Shown piece after piece: positions 36,861 through 46,448 of a stretch of 64,000 nucleotides of DNA. Under the pieces are notes generated by a model. The model saw nothing but the letters and a program-made list of their open reading frames with translations, had not been told where the DNA came from and did not search any database. Each line of letters begins with the position of its first letter. Positions within the stretch are counted from its first letter, which is position 1. The DNA is taken from positions 119,423 through 183,422 of the forward strand of contig JAOARB010000028.1 in NCBI GenBank assembly GCA_025210775.1, given 5' to 3'. The position numbers and the translations under genes are program-made. Source of the stretch: Prolixibacteraceae bacterium. Lineage in GTDB: Bacteria > Bacteroidota > Bacteroidia > Bacteroidales > Prolixibacteraceae.

Positions 36861-36906
36861 ACAATGATACCTAAAGGGAGATGATAGTTTAACTTGTTTT
36901 TAATAT

Positions 36907-36914
36907 TACCTTTG
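36907..36914 (+). promoter_or_regulatory. -7 element TACCTTTG for the membrane AraC gene
   Basis: Exact TAnnTTTG match 32 bp upstream of the GTG start at 36946. Confidence 0.4.
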
Positions 36915-36945
36915 TTGATAGATACATTACTAAACTATAGTTGTT

Positions 36946-38082
36946 GTGAGTTTTTGGAGCCTTATATCATTTTTTGGTGTTATAACAGGGATCATTATCT
37001 TGACCCTTCTTTTCAAGATAACTAAGGTTCATAAAAGATATGTTCCTATTATCATTTATGTCATTCTCGTTTTACTTCATTTGTTTGTATTGAGTGTCAC
37101 ACAAATAGATGTAAAAGATTTCCCTCATTTACTCTATGTGACCGAACCATTCTCGATGCTCTATGCATTGCTCATATATATTTACGTACGGAATCAACAA
37201 AAACCTCAACTTGAGCTAAGAAGATCTGATCTGATTTTATTAATCCCTTTTATTCTTTCCGTTCTTTCATATCTACCCTATTTCCTTTTAAGTGCCGAAG
37301 ACAAACTAGCTGATCATAGTAGCTTTGGTAGTGTGCATCAAGATATACTTGAGAACATCTGGGAATGGAACTTTGAGATCATTGTCAATTCAGCATTTCT
37401 GATCGCTGCCCTACAAGAGCTAAAGAAATATAACCTGAATATAAAAGAACAATTTTCGGACGTACATAAAGTGGATTTACATTTGACCCGAAGAGTCATC
37501 CAAGTGTGTCTTGCAGGTTATGCTCTTGAATTTATTTTTGTATACCTTACTTTCTTTGGTTTCCCATATTACAGTTTTTTATATAAGGTTGTTTCAGCAT
37601 TTAATTTTGTTGTCTTATTCTTTATTGGATACGATGCCTTTATTTCGCACAAACATATTGATGAGTTACTCCGAAGTTGGGAAGAAATACCAGAGTCTGA
37701 GATCACTCTTGATGGACAAATTGTCAAATATACTAAGTCTGTTCTTTCTGACGACTCAATGGAAGAGATCAAAGAAAAACTACTAAAATACATGAAGGAG
37801 AGCCAACCTTTTCTGAACTCTAAATTACGCATTAAAGATCTATCGGATTTAACAAATATCCCTTCTCATCATATTTCATATGTCATCAATAAATCCTTTC
37901 AACAAAATTTTTATGAATTTATTAACCACTATCGAGTAGAAGCTGCAAAGGTGTTATTAAGAGACACAAAATTTAAGGACTACACCTATACTGCAATAGG
38001 TTTTGAAGTAGGATTTAATTCAAAGTCAGCTTTCTATGCCGCTTTCAAGAAAAATACTGGTACGACTCCTGCCCAATTCTAA
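36946..38082 (+). CDS. membrane-anchored AraC-family regulator
   Basis: 378 residues from GTG 36946. About six or seven hydrophobic helices span residues 5-235 ('GVITGIIILTLLF', 'VPIIIYVILVLLHLFVLSV', 'LILLIPFILSVLSYLPYFLL' and others). The AraC double HTH occupies about 275-378 ('LRIKDLSDLTNIPSHHISYV', 'YTAIGFEVGFNSKSAFYAAF', closing 'TGTTPAQF'). This 7TM-like plus AraC design is common in Bacteroidota and senses signals at the inner membrane. The only co-directional neighbour is the exported FAD oxidoreductase 152 bp downstream, a plausible target. The pair is bracketed by the REP-like clusters. Confidence 0.85.
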   Translation: MSFWSLISFFGVITGIIILTLLFKITKVHKRYVPIIIYVILVLLHLFVLSVTQIDVKDFPHLLYVTEPFSMLYALLIYIYVRNQQKPQLELRRSDLILLIPFILSVLSYLPYFLLSAEDKLADHSSFGSVHQDILENIWEWNFEIIVNSAFLIAALQELKKYNLNIKEQFSDVHKVDLHLTRRVIQVCLAGYALEFIFVYLTFFGFPYYSFLYKVVSAFNFVVLFFIGYDAFISHKHIDELLRSWEEIPESEITLDGQIVKYTKSVLSDDSMEEIKEKLLKYMKESQPFLNSKLRIKDLSDLTNIPSHHISYVINKSFQQNFYEFINHYRVEAAKVLLRDTKFKDYTYTAIGFEVGFNSKSAFYAAFKKNTGTTPAQF

Positions 38083-38192
38083 CAACTGATAATAAGAAGG
38101 TTAACTATCCCAACTTATAAGACAAGACTCATACAATACCTAATTAGTAGTCCTAGCTTATTACTCCGAACTTCCAACCCCATTCTCCGTTG

Positions 38193-38200
38193 TATGTTTG
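38193..38200 (+). promoter_or_regulatory. -7 element TATGTTTG for the FAD oxidoreductase gene
   Basis: Exact TAnnTTTG match 35 bp upstream of the ATG at 38235. Confidence 0.4.
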
Positions 38201-38234
38201 TTGTGTTCAATTTAAATAACAAACATTTATTAGT

Positions 38235-39713
38235 ATGTGGAAAAGAAACTACAAGACAATTATTGTATTACTATCAATAATTATTAGTGCATCTTTAGCT
38301 AAAGGAGAGAATAAGTCAAACAATAATATCAACACACCAACCTATGATGTTATTATTGTAGGAGGAGGATTTAGTGGTTTAACAGCCGCATATCATCTAA
38401 AAAGAAAGAATGTTTTAGTTTTAGAGAAGAAAGAGGCTATCGGAGGTCGATGCATTTCAGGAAACTGGAATAACTTTCACTATCCTAAAGGAACAGAATA
38501 TATAGGGAAACCTGAGTCGTATATGAAGAAATTGTTTCGAAAATTAAACATTCAGGCTACTCAAATTCCTGCTCCTACAGATGGGGTGGCATACAAAGGA
38601 AAATTCTTTTTCGGGGAAAAAATACTTGACTATCTAAGTCCTGAAGAACAAAAGCAATATACCCAACTACAAAGAAAGCTAAAAGAACTAGCAGACGAAG
38701 ATATCGAAGATATTATTTTTGACAAGCAGCAACGTCTTTCAGAGTATACAGCACTTGATAACCTATCTGTTAAAGAATGGCTTAATAAAAATGGTTATTC
38801 TTCTTTAATACAGAAATTTATAGATGTCGAAAATCGAGGTTTATTTGGCACTGATAACGCTAATTGTTCAATGCTCTTTAACATACCAGAAATGGCATTT
38901 GACCTTCCTTTGGTAGAATCCATAAACAAAAGTGAAGTATACTCTTTTAATCATGGGATGTTTAGTGTTGCAGAAGCATTAGGGAAACGTCTTGGGAACC
39001 ATCTTATTACAGGAGCAGAAGTATTAAGTGTAATGGTGAATAAAGATAATTCTATATCAGTGACTTATACTAAGAACGGGAAACAGTATCATGCCAATGC
39101 CAAAGCAGCAATTATGGCAACCCCTGCGCCAATTACGGGATATCTAGTTAAAAATCATCTATCACCAGAAGTAAAGAAGATACTATCAGAAGTAAGTTAT
39201 TCACAATATGCAACGATAAACTTCTTCACCAAAAGACGTCTTCTCCACCAAACTTGGTCTGTTTCATGCATAGACGAAGGAGAGGTTGTTACCCTTTATG
39301 ATGCAACAAGACCACAAGTAACAAAAGATTATCGAGGCAAATCAATATTATCGGTGTATATGGCACCTGAAGATGCTTACAATCAATCTTTTGTCAACCA
39401 GTCTGACAAGCAATTTATAGAAAATGCCTACCAAACATTAAATAAATATTATCCTGATTTCAATAATGAAGTTATTGATTATTCTATCACACGCTTTAAA
39501 TATGCCTTTCCAATCTTTTCTCCCAAGTATGTAGAAACGATTAAAATTCTTACAAACGATAGCACCTTAGATGGGCCAATCTTTTTAGCAGGAGATTATA
39601 TGGTTTATGCAACTGTTGATGGAGCACTGATTAGTGCAGAAGTAGCGGCAAAGAAAGCTCGTTCTTATCTCAGAATGCTCAACAATCAACATTTTACTAT
39701 TGAACGAAAATAA
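38235..39713 (+). CDS. exported FAD-dependent amine oxidase/phytoene-desaturase-like protein
   Basis: 492 residues. An N-terminal signal peptide (residues 1-24, IIVLLSIIISASLAKG) precedes an FAD dinucleotide-binding motif 'DVIIVGGGFSGLTAAYHL' (G-x-G-x-x-G), then 'VLEKKEAIGGRC', which is the G-G-R motif of the amine oxidase superfamily. The C-terminal FAD contact 'GPIFLAGDYMVYATVDGAL' is present. Members oxidise amines, carotenoid precursors or related substrates. Export of an FAD enzyme suggests Tat-like or pre-folded handling, but no twin-Arg motif is visible. The substrate cannot be inferred. Confidence 0.8.
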   Translation: MWKRNYKTIIVLLSIIISASLAKGENKSNNNINTPTYDVIIVGGGFSGLTAAYHLKRKNVLVLEKKEAIGGRCISGNWNNFHYPKGTEYIGKPESYMKKLFRKLNIQATQIPAPTDGVAYKGKFFFGEKILDYLSPEEQKQYTQLQRKLKELADEDIEDIIFDKQQRLSEYTALDNLSVKEWLNKNGYSSLIQKFIDVENRGLFGTDNANCSMLFNIPEMAFDLPLVESINKSEVYSFNHGMFSVAEALGKRLGNHLITGAEVLSVMVNKDNSISVTYTKNGKQYHANAKAAIMATPAPITGYLVKNHLSPEVKKILSEVSYSQYATINFFTKRRLLHQTWSVSCIDEGEVVTLYDATRPQVTKDYRGKSILSVYMAPEDAYNQSFVNQSDKQFIENAYQTLNKYYPDFNNEVIDYSITRFKYAFPIFSPKYVETIKILTNDSTLDGPIFLAGDYMVYATVDGALISAEVAAKKARSYLRMLNNQHFTIERK

Positions 39714-39754
39714 TCACCTTTCTCTTTCATTATAAAGATAAAAATTAAAACAAA

Positions 39755-40190
39755 AAACCTGTGTTTAATCCACCATCATACAATATGGTTTTATTAAAAC
39801 ACTAAATATCAATATTTAGAAACAATCATTACAATTATGTCACCCCTTCGGGGTTTAGGGAGAGGGTGTACTTTATTTTGCTACAATTATACCACCCACG
39901 TTGTGGGTTCTGTTGAAATAACCACGACTTCATTGTAATGTGATATCAACAATATCCTTTTGTAACAACAGACATCAATGCAATACACACAATATCAAAA
40001 GAAGATCCGTATTAAATCCACCATCACGCAATATGGTTTTATTAAAATGGGCAGACACATGGGTCTGCACCCTACGAAACGCAAAACATTGAATATCAAA
40101 CATATAACACATTCATTTGCAACATTGTAGGGGTAAATCCATGCGTTTACCCAACCATCATGCAATACACACAATATCAAACAAAGGGAG
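39755..40190. repeat. REP-like palindromic repeat cluster, copy 2
   Basis: Carries unit B (about 39755-39985) followed by unit A (about 40083-40187), the reverse order of copy 1. Hairpins gcagac-N6-gtctgc near 40051-40068 and gggtaaat...gtttaccc near 40131-40152 correspond to those of copy 1 with compensated or minor changes. No coding capacity. Confidence 0.75.
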
Positions 40191-40381
40191 AAATGAACCT
40201 ATCTGTATAGATAGGACATCTCCCCCTTTTCATCTAATTTGTAAGAATTGTATTTTAAGTAGAATTGTAATATCTATTTCATTCAAAATAAATATTGTAT
40301 ATCTCAGGTTAGATCTGAGTATCTTTCTATCCTCTTAAGAGATGTTCATAACAGATGTCACCAACATCAAGGAGTTCTATA

Positions 40382-41719
40382 TCAAATCTTCTTTAAGATA
40401 CTTTTATATCTTAATTGGAATAGGCAGGCACAAACAAATAGTCCTAAAGGAAACCCAAACCAGATACCTACAGCTCCGTAACCCCAAACGAATGCCGACA
40501 TATAACTAAATGGTATCGACAACATAAAGTAAGAGATAAAAGTGATTACTGCTGGGATTCGAGCATCTGCTAGCCCTCTAAGTGTTCCTGCAATAACAAT
40601 CTGAACACCATCGACAAGTTGGAAAAGACCACATACAATCAACATCTGTGCTGCCAACTGTATCACGGTTGGATCTTGAGTAAACATCAATGGCAAGATA
40701 TTGCGTGCACCCCAATAGAGAAGCACCGAGAAAGTACTATAGATAATCATGATCATGATGGCTGTCTTTGTAGCCCTCACGATGCCCTCCTTATCATTCT
40801 GTCCTTTATAGTGGCTTACACGTATGGTGGTTCCTGCCCCCAAACCTTGATAGATCATAAATCCTAACGTAGAGAGCGTAATGGCTATCTGGTGAGCCGC
40901 CATTCCGATTTCACCTACCCATCCCATCATGATGGCACATAGACCAAAGGCACAGGCTTCCATCACTGTTTGTCCTCCCAATGGGACACCTAGCTTAACC
41001 ACTTTCATAAATCGCTTCCAACAGAAAGAACTTTGATTGTATAGTTTCACAAACAACTCATATTGTTCTTTCTTATAGAAAAGGACAATAAAAGCAACAG
41101 CCATAAAAATACGAGAGATCAAAGTACCAACACCAGCTCCTTGTAGTCCCATTTCTGGAGCCCCCAGTTTTCCGTACATAAAGATATAATTACCAATGGT
41201 ATTGATGATGTTAGCCCAAAGCATAATCTTCATGGCTGTTTTAGTATCGCCTACCCCCTCAGCGAACTGCTTATAGCCATAGAAAACCATCATAGGAAAT
41301 ACCGAAATGGTAAGGATCATCAGATAATCTTTAGATGGTTGCAATACGGATTCGGGCTGACCCATAAATGGAATCATAAAATACATAATCAATAAGACTA
41401 ACACCAAAATAACCCCCATAAAGGCATTGGCCATCAATCCATTTTTTATCCATGAACCGATCGTTTTATGGTCCTTTTCTCCCCAACTTTTTCCCACCAA
41501 TGGCGTTAGAGCAAAAGAATATCCTAAACCAAATATTAAAACCAGGTTAAAAAGCGTATTGGTAAAGGAAGCGGCAGCAAAAGGAGTTGTTCCTAGTTTA
41601 CCGATCATGATATTATCAATCAACCCAACAGTTATCTGACCTGCTTGTGCAATGATCACAGGAATACTAAGACGCAGGGTCTTTTTGTATTCACTTGAAT
41701 TAAGCTCCAAATATTTCAT
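40382..41719 (-). CDS. MATE-family multidrug/Na+ efflux transporter
   Basis: 445 residues with about twelve membrane helices in two similar halves. N-terminal MATE features 'LSIPVIIAQAGQITVGLIDN' and 'MIGKLGTTPFAAASFTNTLF' are followed by 'GLGYSFALTPLVGKSWGEKD'. The second half has 'GVPLGGQTVMEACAFGLCAI' and 'AHQIAITLSTLGFMIYQGLG'. NorM-like. It exports cationic drugs or metabolites using a Na+ or H+ gradient. Monocistronic, with 660 bp between its 3' end and the FAD gene, most of it REP-like repeat. Confidence 0.95.
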   Translation of the reverse strand: MKYLELNSSEYKKTLRLSIPVIIAQAGQITVGLIDNIMIGKLGTTPFAAASFTNTLFNLVLIFGLGYSFALTPLVGKSWGEKDHKTIGSWIKNGLMANAFMGVILVLVLLIMYFMIPFMGQPESVLQPSKDYLMILTISVFPMMVFYGYKQFAEGVGDTKTAMKIMLWANIINTIGNYIFMYGKLGAPEMGLQGAGVGTLISRIFMAVAFIVLFYKKEQYELFVKLYNQSSFCWKRFMKVVKLGVPLGGQTVMEACAFGLCAIMMGWVGEIGMAAHQIAITLSTLGFMIYQGLGAGTTIRVSHYKGQNDKEGIVRATKTAIMIMIIYSTFSVLLYWGARNILPLMFTQDPTVIQLAAQMLIVCGLFQLVDGVQIVIAGTLRGLADARIPAVITFISYFMLSIPFSYMSAFVWGYGAVGIWFGFPLGLFVCACLFQLRYKSILKKI

Positions 41720-42536
41720 TTATGAACGTATAATTTATATCCATCCGATGATAGATGACATTAAAAAAATAGTATAGTAAAATACTGTACGACAACAGTG
41801 TAGTGCAGGATAATGGATTAAAAAGATTGTTCAGGTAAGGGATCAATATGCACTGTATGAATCGTTATCTCAGCTGTGTGACCAACACTCTCCCCTTATT
41901 TGGTTACACAACAACTAAGAAAATAATAATTCAAACATTACACCTTCAGGAAATCTCTCTCCAAAAAGATTATCATTTAAGACTCTACCCCATATTCTTT
42001 AGGTCTACCGATGAAGACTTATGGCTCTTGAATCTTCCTGAATTTAGATGATTACCCCACCCGAACAAATATCTTTTTTAATTTAAATTCAACTTTCAAT
42101 CACTTTATTATAATCCTCCTTACAACTAGAATGGTATTTCATCATGGCATATCCACAACATCCAACACATAAAACACCCTTCTTTTATCAAGCTTCCTTT
42201 ATAGGCTCTACCCCTTTCCCCAACAGGAGTATAACCAGAAACTTATAACTCTTTATTCCTTTTATGTATTTCAAAAAAGACATCTCCTTTTTGCCTCCTT
42301 TCTCTATAATAAATTTCTTTTGGGAGGAAGTATTCGAATCTTCATCTCCCAATGTATCGACTCCATTATGACAATTAAATCATCTCTTAGATAATTTATT
42401 CTGCTTTACAGTGCCATCTATTGAAACAATATTCGCATCTTGGCCGTCACATTTAAATTTCTTGAACACAAAGATATTTCAGGATATTCTGATTTTACTT
42501 TACATTTGTTAAGTATGTTTCTCTAAATTATATTTT
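41720..42536. other. intergenic region with weak coding remnant
   Basis: 817 bp without a convincing gene. On the minus strand (about 42475 down to 42195) an almost open frame reads 'VFKKFKCDGQDANIVSIDGT ... R*' then 'FNCHNGVDTLGDEDSNTSSQ' and 'MSFLKYIKGIKSYKFLVILL', interrupted by one TGA. It may be a small decayed gene of no recognised family. Confidence 0.35.
42477..42508 (+). promoter_or_regulatory. promoter of the Crp/Fnr gene
   Basis: TTTC (42477-42480), 20 nt, TACATTTG (42501-42508): close to TTTG-N19-TAnnTTTG, 29 bp before the ATG. Confidence 0.5.
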
Positions 42537-43103
42537 ATGAAAAATGTTCTTTCTGCAATAGAAAAATATAATAAACTGTCTGATGACGACAAAAAGCTCC
42601 TTTTAGATAAGCTTGAACCTGTTCGCTTAAAGAAAGGTGAAACGCTAATCCATGAATTAGAGAAATCTCCCTATTTCTATTTTATTGAAGAAGGCGCAGT
42701 GAAAACAAATTATATCGATGAAAAAGGGAATAAGAAAGTGGTATGGTTTGGCTTCGAGAAAGATATATGCTTCTCTCAAAGTGCTTATTTCAATGTGGAA
42801 TATGTCAATGAAACCATTGAATTACTGGAGGATACTCTTTTCTATCGTGTAAAGATTAAGGAGATAAAAGAGCTATATAACCAATATTGTAGCTGGGCCA
42901 ATTGGGGAAGAAATTTTATTGAATTCCATTTTACAGAAACAATAAAAGAGATGGATGAATATAAATCGCGTAAAACAAAAGATCGATATATCGATTTGAT
43001 AAATAACAAACCTCACATCCATATGAGAGTACCTCTAAAAGAGATTGCCTCTTATCTTGGGGTCTCGGCAGTAACCATTAGCCGATTAAGAAAAGAACTA
43101 TAA
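42537..43103 (+). CDS. Crp/Fnr-family transcriptional regulator
   Basis: 188 residues. The N-terminal cNMP-binding-type beta barrel ('LKKGETLIHELEKSPYFYFI', 'EEGAVKTNYIDEKGNKKVVW') is followed by a dimer helix and a short C-terminal HTH 'VPLKEIASYLGVSAVTISRL'. The cAMP-contacting R-x-S motif of true Crp and the Fnr cysteines are absent, so the effector is unknown. This short Bacteroidota subtype usually controls a nearby stress or detoxification gene. The nitroreductase gene is convergent, so not in the same transcript. A strong terminator follows. Confidence 0.85.
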   Translation: MKNVLSAIEKYNKLSDDDKKLLLDKLEPVRLKKGETLIHELEKSPYFYFIEEGAVKTNYIDEKGNKKVVWFGFEKDICFSQSAYFNVEYVNETIELLEDTLFYRVKIKEIKELYNQYCSWANWGRNFIEFHFTETIKEMDEYKSRKTKDRYIDLINNKPHIHMRVPLKEIASYLGVSAVTISRLRKEL

Positions 43104-43113
43104 CAAGACTTTA

Positions 43114-43165
43114 ATAAATTCAAAAAACGATGTGCATCTTACGTCACATCGTTTTTTGAATTTAT
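43114..43165. terminator. strong bidirectional terminator (21-bp stem)
   Basis: Arms 43114-43134 and 43145-43165 are perfectly complementary (core aaaaaacgatgtg / cacatcgtttttt) around a 10-nt loop, with A and T runs inside the arms. It separates convergent genes. Confidence 0.9.
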
Positions 43166-43305
43166 CTCTTATGCATCTATTTTCAACAACACATCACAAC
43201 AATCTACCGACGATGCATGTAACCCTATAACACTTACACCTCCTATTCTAGTGACAACTCTAGTGACTTGTCATAAAAATATGATTCACTGATTGGGCAC
43301 AACGT

Positions 43306-43851
43306 TTAAACAAAACGCAAAATATCATCTACCTGTTTTCGTGGGGTAGCTGCAGCATGATCCCCCTCTTCATAACCATATACAATAAGTGTTGCAACAG
43401 TCTCTTCCTCTGGAAGACCTACAATAGAAGAGATCGCTTTATCGTCGATAACACCAAAAATACATGTACCAACTCCTTTGGCATGTGCCGCCAAACAGAA
43501 TGTTTGACATGCAATACCAGCATCAAAGACTTCCCATACATTGGCTTTGTTGGTCGCATATTCATCCTTATCTAGCTTGCCACTCTTTCCCTTTACAAAA
43601 CTAAGCACTGCCACTCCTTGGGCATTCTCTAGGGTCTTTACATTATAAGAAAAACCTTTGACCCCATCGGTACCTAACTTCTGGATAATCGACTTATCGT
43701 CAACAAGGGTATAGCGTGCTACTTGAAAATTGGCCCATGATGGAGCCCATCTAGCAATATCAACAATCTCTTTCATTAACTCTCTATCCACCTTTTGGTC
43801 TTTAAACTGGCGAACACTTCGTCTTTCTTTAATCATTGTTATGGCATCCAT
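43306..43851 (-). CDS. nitroreductase-family FMN oxidoreductase
   Basis: 181 residues. FMN/dimer motifs include 'MIKERRSVRQFKDQKVDREL', 'DIARWAPSWANFQ', 'VFDAGIACQTFCLAAHAKGV', 'GTCIFGVIDD' and the terminal 'TPRKQVDDILRF'. The family transfers electrons from NAD(P)H to nitro compounds, quinones or flavins as a cytosolic dimer. Close in size to the shorter anaerobic type. It converges on the Crp/Fnr gene and is divergent from the AraC gene at 44253, which could be its regulator. Confidence 0.9.
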   Translation of the reverse strand: MDAITMIKERRSVRQFKDQKVDRELMKEIVDIARWAPSWANFQVARYTLVDDKSIIQKLGTDGVKGFSYNVKTLENAQGVAVLSFVKGKSGKLDKDEYATNKANVWEVFDAGIACQTFCLAAHAKGVGTCIFGVIDDKAISSIVGLPEEETVATLIVYGYEEGDHAAATPRKQVDDILRFV

Positions 43852-44252
43852 GATTCTTCTTTTTTATTTTATTTATAGCTCTATCGATATTCGACTCCTA
43901 CTCCATACCTTGTGATCTAATACGATACTATCGTTTATAACGACACAAGACTAGAAAAGAAACAATCTCTACACCAGATTGGTTTAGTTTTAAATATCTT
44001 TCTTTTAATTACGATCCTTTATAGATGAAAGACGATTTTCCTACCTATCCCGATCGTCCAACAACGAAACGTTTCATCTAAAAGAACTAATACAAAAGTA
44101 GTTAAGAGAGCTACCGCTTTTATTGTAATAAGATTGGCTAAAATGGTATCTAAAAAGGTAATTAACCCTAAAAACTCCTATATACTGGCTTTATAACTAA
44201 AAAAGAGCTACTTTTAAACCTAAAAGGCGCAAATAGATACAATATAAATACC
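43852..44252. other. divergent intergenic region
   Basis: 401 bp between the nitroreductase and AraC genes. It must contain both promoters. No clear consensus promoter, repeat or RNA gene was seen. Confidence 0.5.
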
Positions 44253-45107
44253 ATGAAAATAGAATCTATAAACAGTTTATTAGAGATCCACATAGAGGAG
44301 ATGGAAACATGGACCAAACGCCCTTACAAGAATAATTTCTTTGAGATCGTATATGTCGAAGAAGGAACGGGAAGACAATGTATCAACGAGCATCAATTTG
44401 AGTATAACAAAGGAAATATCTTTTTTCTTCCACCATTGGATTGCCACTCTTTTGACATCTTAACCCCCTCTAAATTCTATTTTATTAAGTTTACAGACCA
44501 CTTCTTTCTAAACAAGGAGGATAGCCTATCCTATCAAATATGGTTCGATAAAATAAGCTATGTCATCGCCAATTACAATAAAGTACCAGGAGACATCATC
44601 TCAACAGAGCAAGAGAGACAGTTTATCATCAATAACATCAAGATGATACACAAAGAGTACCTCTGCTCAGACAGTTACTCTGATGCCATTATCACGGGAG
44701 CTATCGCATCCATCTTAAATATCCTTGCTCGTAGTATCGAAAAGAAATATGTCGACAAAGCTAATGAAACAGACAAACGCCTAGGAGAGATAATACGCTA
44801 TATCAACACCCATATTACGGATAGCGAGAAGCTACGTCTTCAAAACCTTGCCGACAAGTTTAATATCTCCAAATCCTACTTCTCTGAATATTTTAAGAAA
44901 CAAGCCGGCATAAGCCTTATTAACTATATTCTAAAATCAAAATTAAAAATCGTGGAGACCAAAATCCTTCATACCGACCTAAGCCTAAAAGAGATCGCTT
45001 GGCAACTGAATTTTACCGACAGTAGCCACCTTGCTAGGTCCTTCAAAAAAGAATATGGGATGACCATAAAGGAGTTTAAAAACAGAGGCAACAGCTGTTG
45101 TTCTTAA
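44253..45107 (+). CDS. AraC-family regulator with cupin-type sensor domain
   Basis: 284 residues. The N-terminal AraC-binding cupin half has '[20 protein letters not shown]' and '[19 protein letters not shown]'. The C-terminal double HTH reads '[20 protein letters not shown]', '[20 protein letters not shown]' and 'EYGMTIKEF'. Such regulators activate adjacent operons on ligand binding. The divergent nitroreductase gene is the nearest candidate target. ATG at 44253. Confidence 0.9.
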   Translation: MKIESINSLLEIHIEEMETWTKRPYKNNFFEIVYVEEGTGRQCINEHQFEYNKGNIFFLPPLDCHSFDILTPSKFYFIKFTDHFFLNKEDSLSYQIWFDKISYVIANYNKVPGDIISTEQERQFIINNIKMIHKEYLCSDSYSDAIITGAIASILNILARSIEKKYVDKANETDKRLGEIIRYINTHITDSEKLRLQNLADKFNISKSYFSEYFKKQAGISLINYILKSKLKIVETKILHTDLSLKEIAWQLNFTDSSHLARSFKKEYGMTIKEFKNRGNSCCS

Positions 45108-45304
45108 ATCAGCACCACTCTATCTCCCAACAATCACCGCCCATCTCCTGCATCTACCAAACCACCTTTCCTCTTTTACCCTATCCCCCAACCAAAACAT
45201 CAGCATAGAAACAGCAATAAATCCGCCTCAACAGGGATAAACGTAGATATCCATTCCACAAAAATATCAGCGTAAAAAGACACCAGATAAAAACGGTATT
45301 GAAA
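45108..45304. other. intergenic region preceding nested palindrome
   Basis: C-rich non-coding stretch. No gene. Short antisense frames here have no coding support. Confidence 0.4.
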
Positions 45305-45412
45305 GGTACTTTGTCCATGGTTCCTTCATGGTTTGTCCATGGTTCCTCCATCGAAAACCCCCAAATCGATGGACAAACCATGGACGAACCATGGACAAAC
45401 CATGGAGGAACC
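45305..45412. repeat. nested CCATGG inverted repeat (long imperfect hairpin)
   Basis: Left arm 45305-45354 and right arm 45366-45412 are largely complementary around loop aaacccccaaa. Each arm is itself an array of near-identical units of the type (g)tttgtccatgg and ccatgga(c/g)(a/g)aa, so CCATGG and close variants recur about every 11-12 bp. The structure can fold in many registers. Confidence 0.85.
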
Positions 45413-45434
45413 CCCTATTTGATCTATGGAATCC

Positions 45435-45529
45435 TTTCCTTAAAACCACACAAAAACACTCCCTTCAGTTCAACTATTCTTTTCTTTTAAATTATGTTGT
45501 AAATATTTATAAAATCTTCTAACTTAGTT
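45435..45529 (+). repeat. 95-bp direct repeat, copy 1 (carries promoter-like end)
   Basis: Matches 46921-47015 at 92 of 95 positions. It ends in TTG (45497-45499), about 20 nt, TAACTTAG (45520-45527), a near-consensus Bacteroidota promoter pointing at the 45701 lipoprotein. Weaker similarity continues for about 100 bp downstream (tgaattatc...ctttttatgaacaaa). Confidence 0.85.
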
Positions 45530-45700
45530 ATTCGAACATACGGGATCTACTGTTTATATCTGTTTCTAAGTAAACTCTATATATGAATTATCAACGTTCT
45601 CTATCTACGTCTCTTTATGAACAAAAACGATGAATGCTAGTTAGGAGCCAATTCTATCCAGAAGTATTATTAATATCTACACAAATTAGAGAAATAAAAT

Positions 45701-46369
45701 ATGAGAAAATCAGGACTTATTATATTATTGGTCGTATTAAGCTTTGTATCATGTACACAACGGAATGATAATAAAAATACAGAGCAAGACAATAGTACAG
45801 AAAAAATAGAAACAAAGAAACCCAATCTAGCAGTAATAGATTCGTTAAATATAGATTCCTGTAAACTTGTTGTTAATGATTTTTTTGACTGGTATATTAA
45901 ATCGTATATTAGAGAAGAACAAACTCCTCCAACAGTATTGTTTTCACCTAGATTTAAGAAATATCCAGATGGTTATTGTTCTTTGAATATTGATGAATTT
46001 AAAAAAAGCATCACTGATTTTAAATACTTCTCTAAAGAGTTTATTAATTTTCTCATAAATCGAAACGTAGAATGTAATGAGGCAATACTAAAGGATAAAA
46101 TAACAGACCTTGATGATATCTTAAACTTAAGAGACGAAACAGACAAATACTGTAGTTTCCTATTTTATGATGACTGGCTTGGCGGACAAGATTACATAGA
46201 AGTGACAGATTTTAGAATTATTAGTACTAAACAGAACTTTAAAAAGACAAAGTGTATTGTAAAAATGGAAACTTTGACTGATTACAATAGTGTTCATTCA
46301 AAAATATATGTTGAAGTGATTAAAGAAAAAGACAATTATAAAATTAACAATATTGAAGTTGAATTTTAG
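45701..46369 (+). CDS. lipoprotein, DUF3828-like
   Basis: 222 residues with lipoprotein signal 'LLVVLSFVSC' and a Asn/Asp/Lys/Glu-rich linker. The body starts 'VVNDFFDWYIKSYIRE' and continues with the mixed alpha/beta pattern and 'DDWLGGQDYIEVTDFRI' seen in DUF3828 (NTF2-like) proteins, ending in strands 'SKIYVEVIKEKDNYKINNIE'. Role unknown. It lies downstream of repeat copy 1 and upstream of an IS3 relic and repeat copy 2. Confidence 0.6.
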   Translation: MRKSGLIILLVVLSFVSCTQRNDNKNTEQDNSTEKIETKKPNLAVIDSLNIDSCKLVVNDFFDWYIKSYIREEQTPPTVLFSPRFKKYPDGYCSLNIDEFKKSITDFKYFSKEFINFLINRNVECNEAILKDKITDLDDILNLRDETDKYCSFLFYDDWLGGQDYIEVTDFRIISTKQNFKKTKCIVKMETLTDYNSVHSKIYVEVIKEKDNYKINNIEVEF

Positions 46370-46448
46370 TCATTCTGACATCTTAAAATTGAGACTAAAG
46401 AATCAATTTTAGATGAATTGGATTTGCAACATTCTTCGGGATAAAAGG

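Noticed and set aside
41848..42051. 67-codon plus-strand ORF
   Set aside because: Cys/His/Leu-rich chance frame. The opposite strand nearby shows better, though decayed, coding character.
45305..45412. CRISPR array
   Set aside because: Units are 11-12 bp with no unique spacers and form an inverted repeat; no cas genes in the window.
45181..45522. Four overlapping small ORFs on both strands
   Set aside because: They are produced by the CCATGG repeat array (repeated MVCPW/EPWTNHG peptides) and not by genes.
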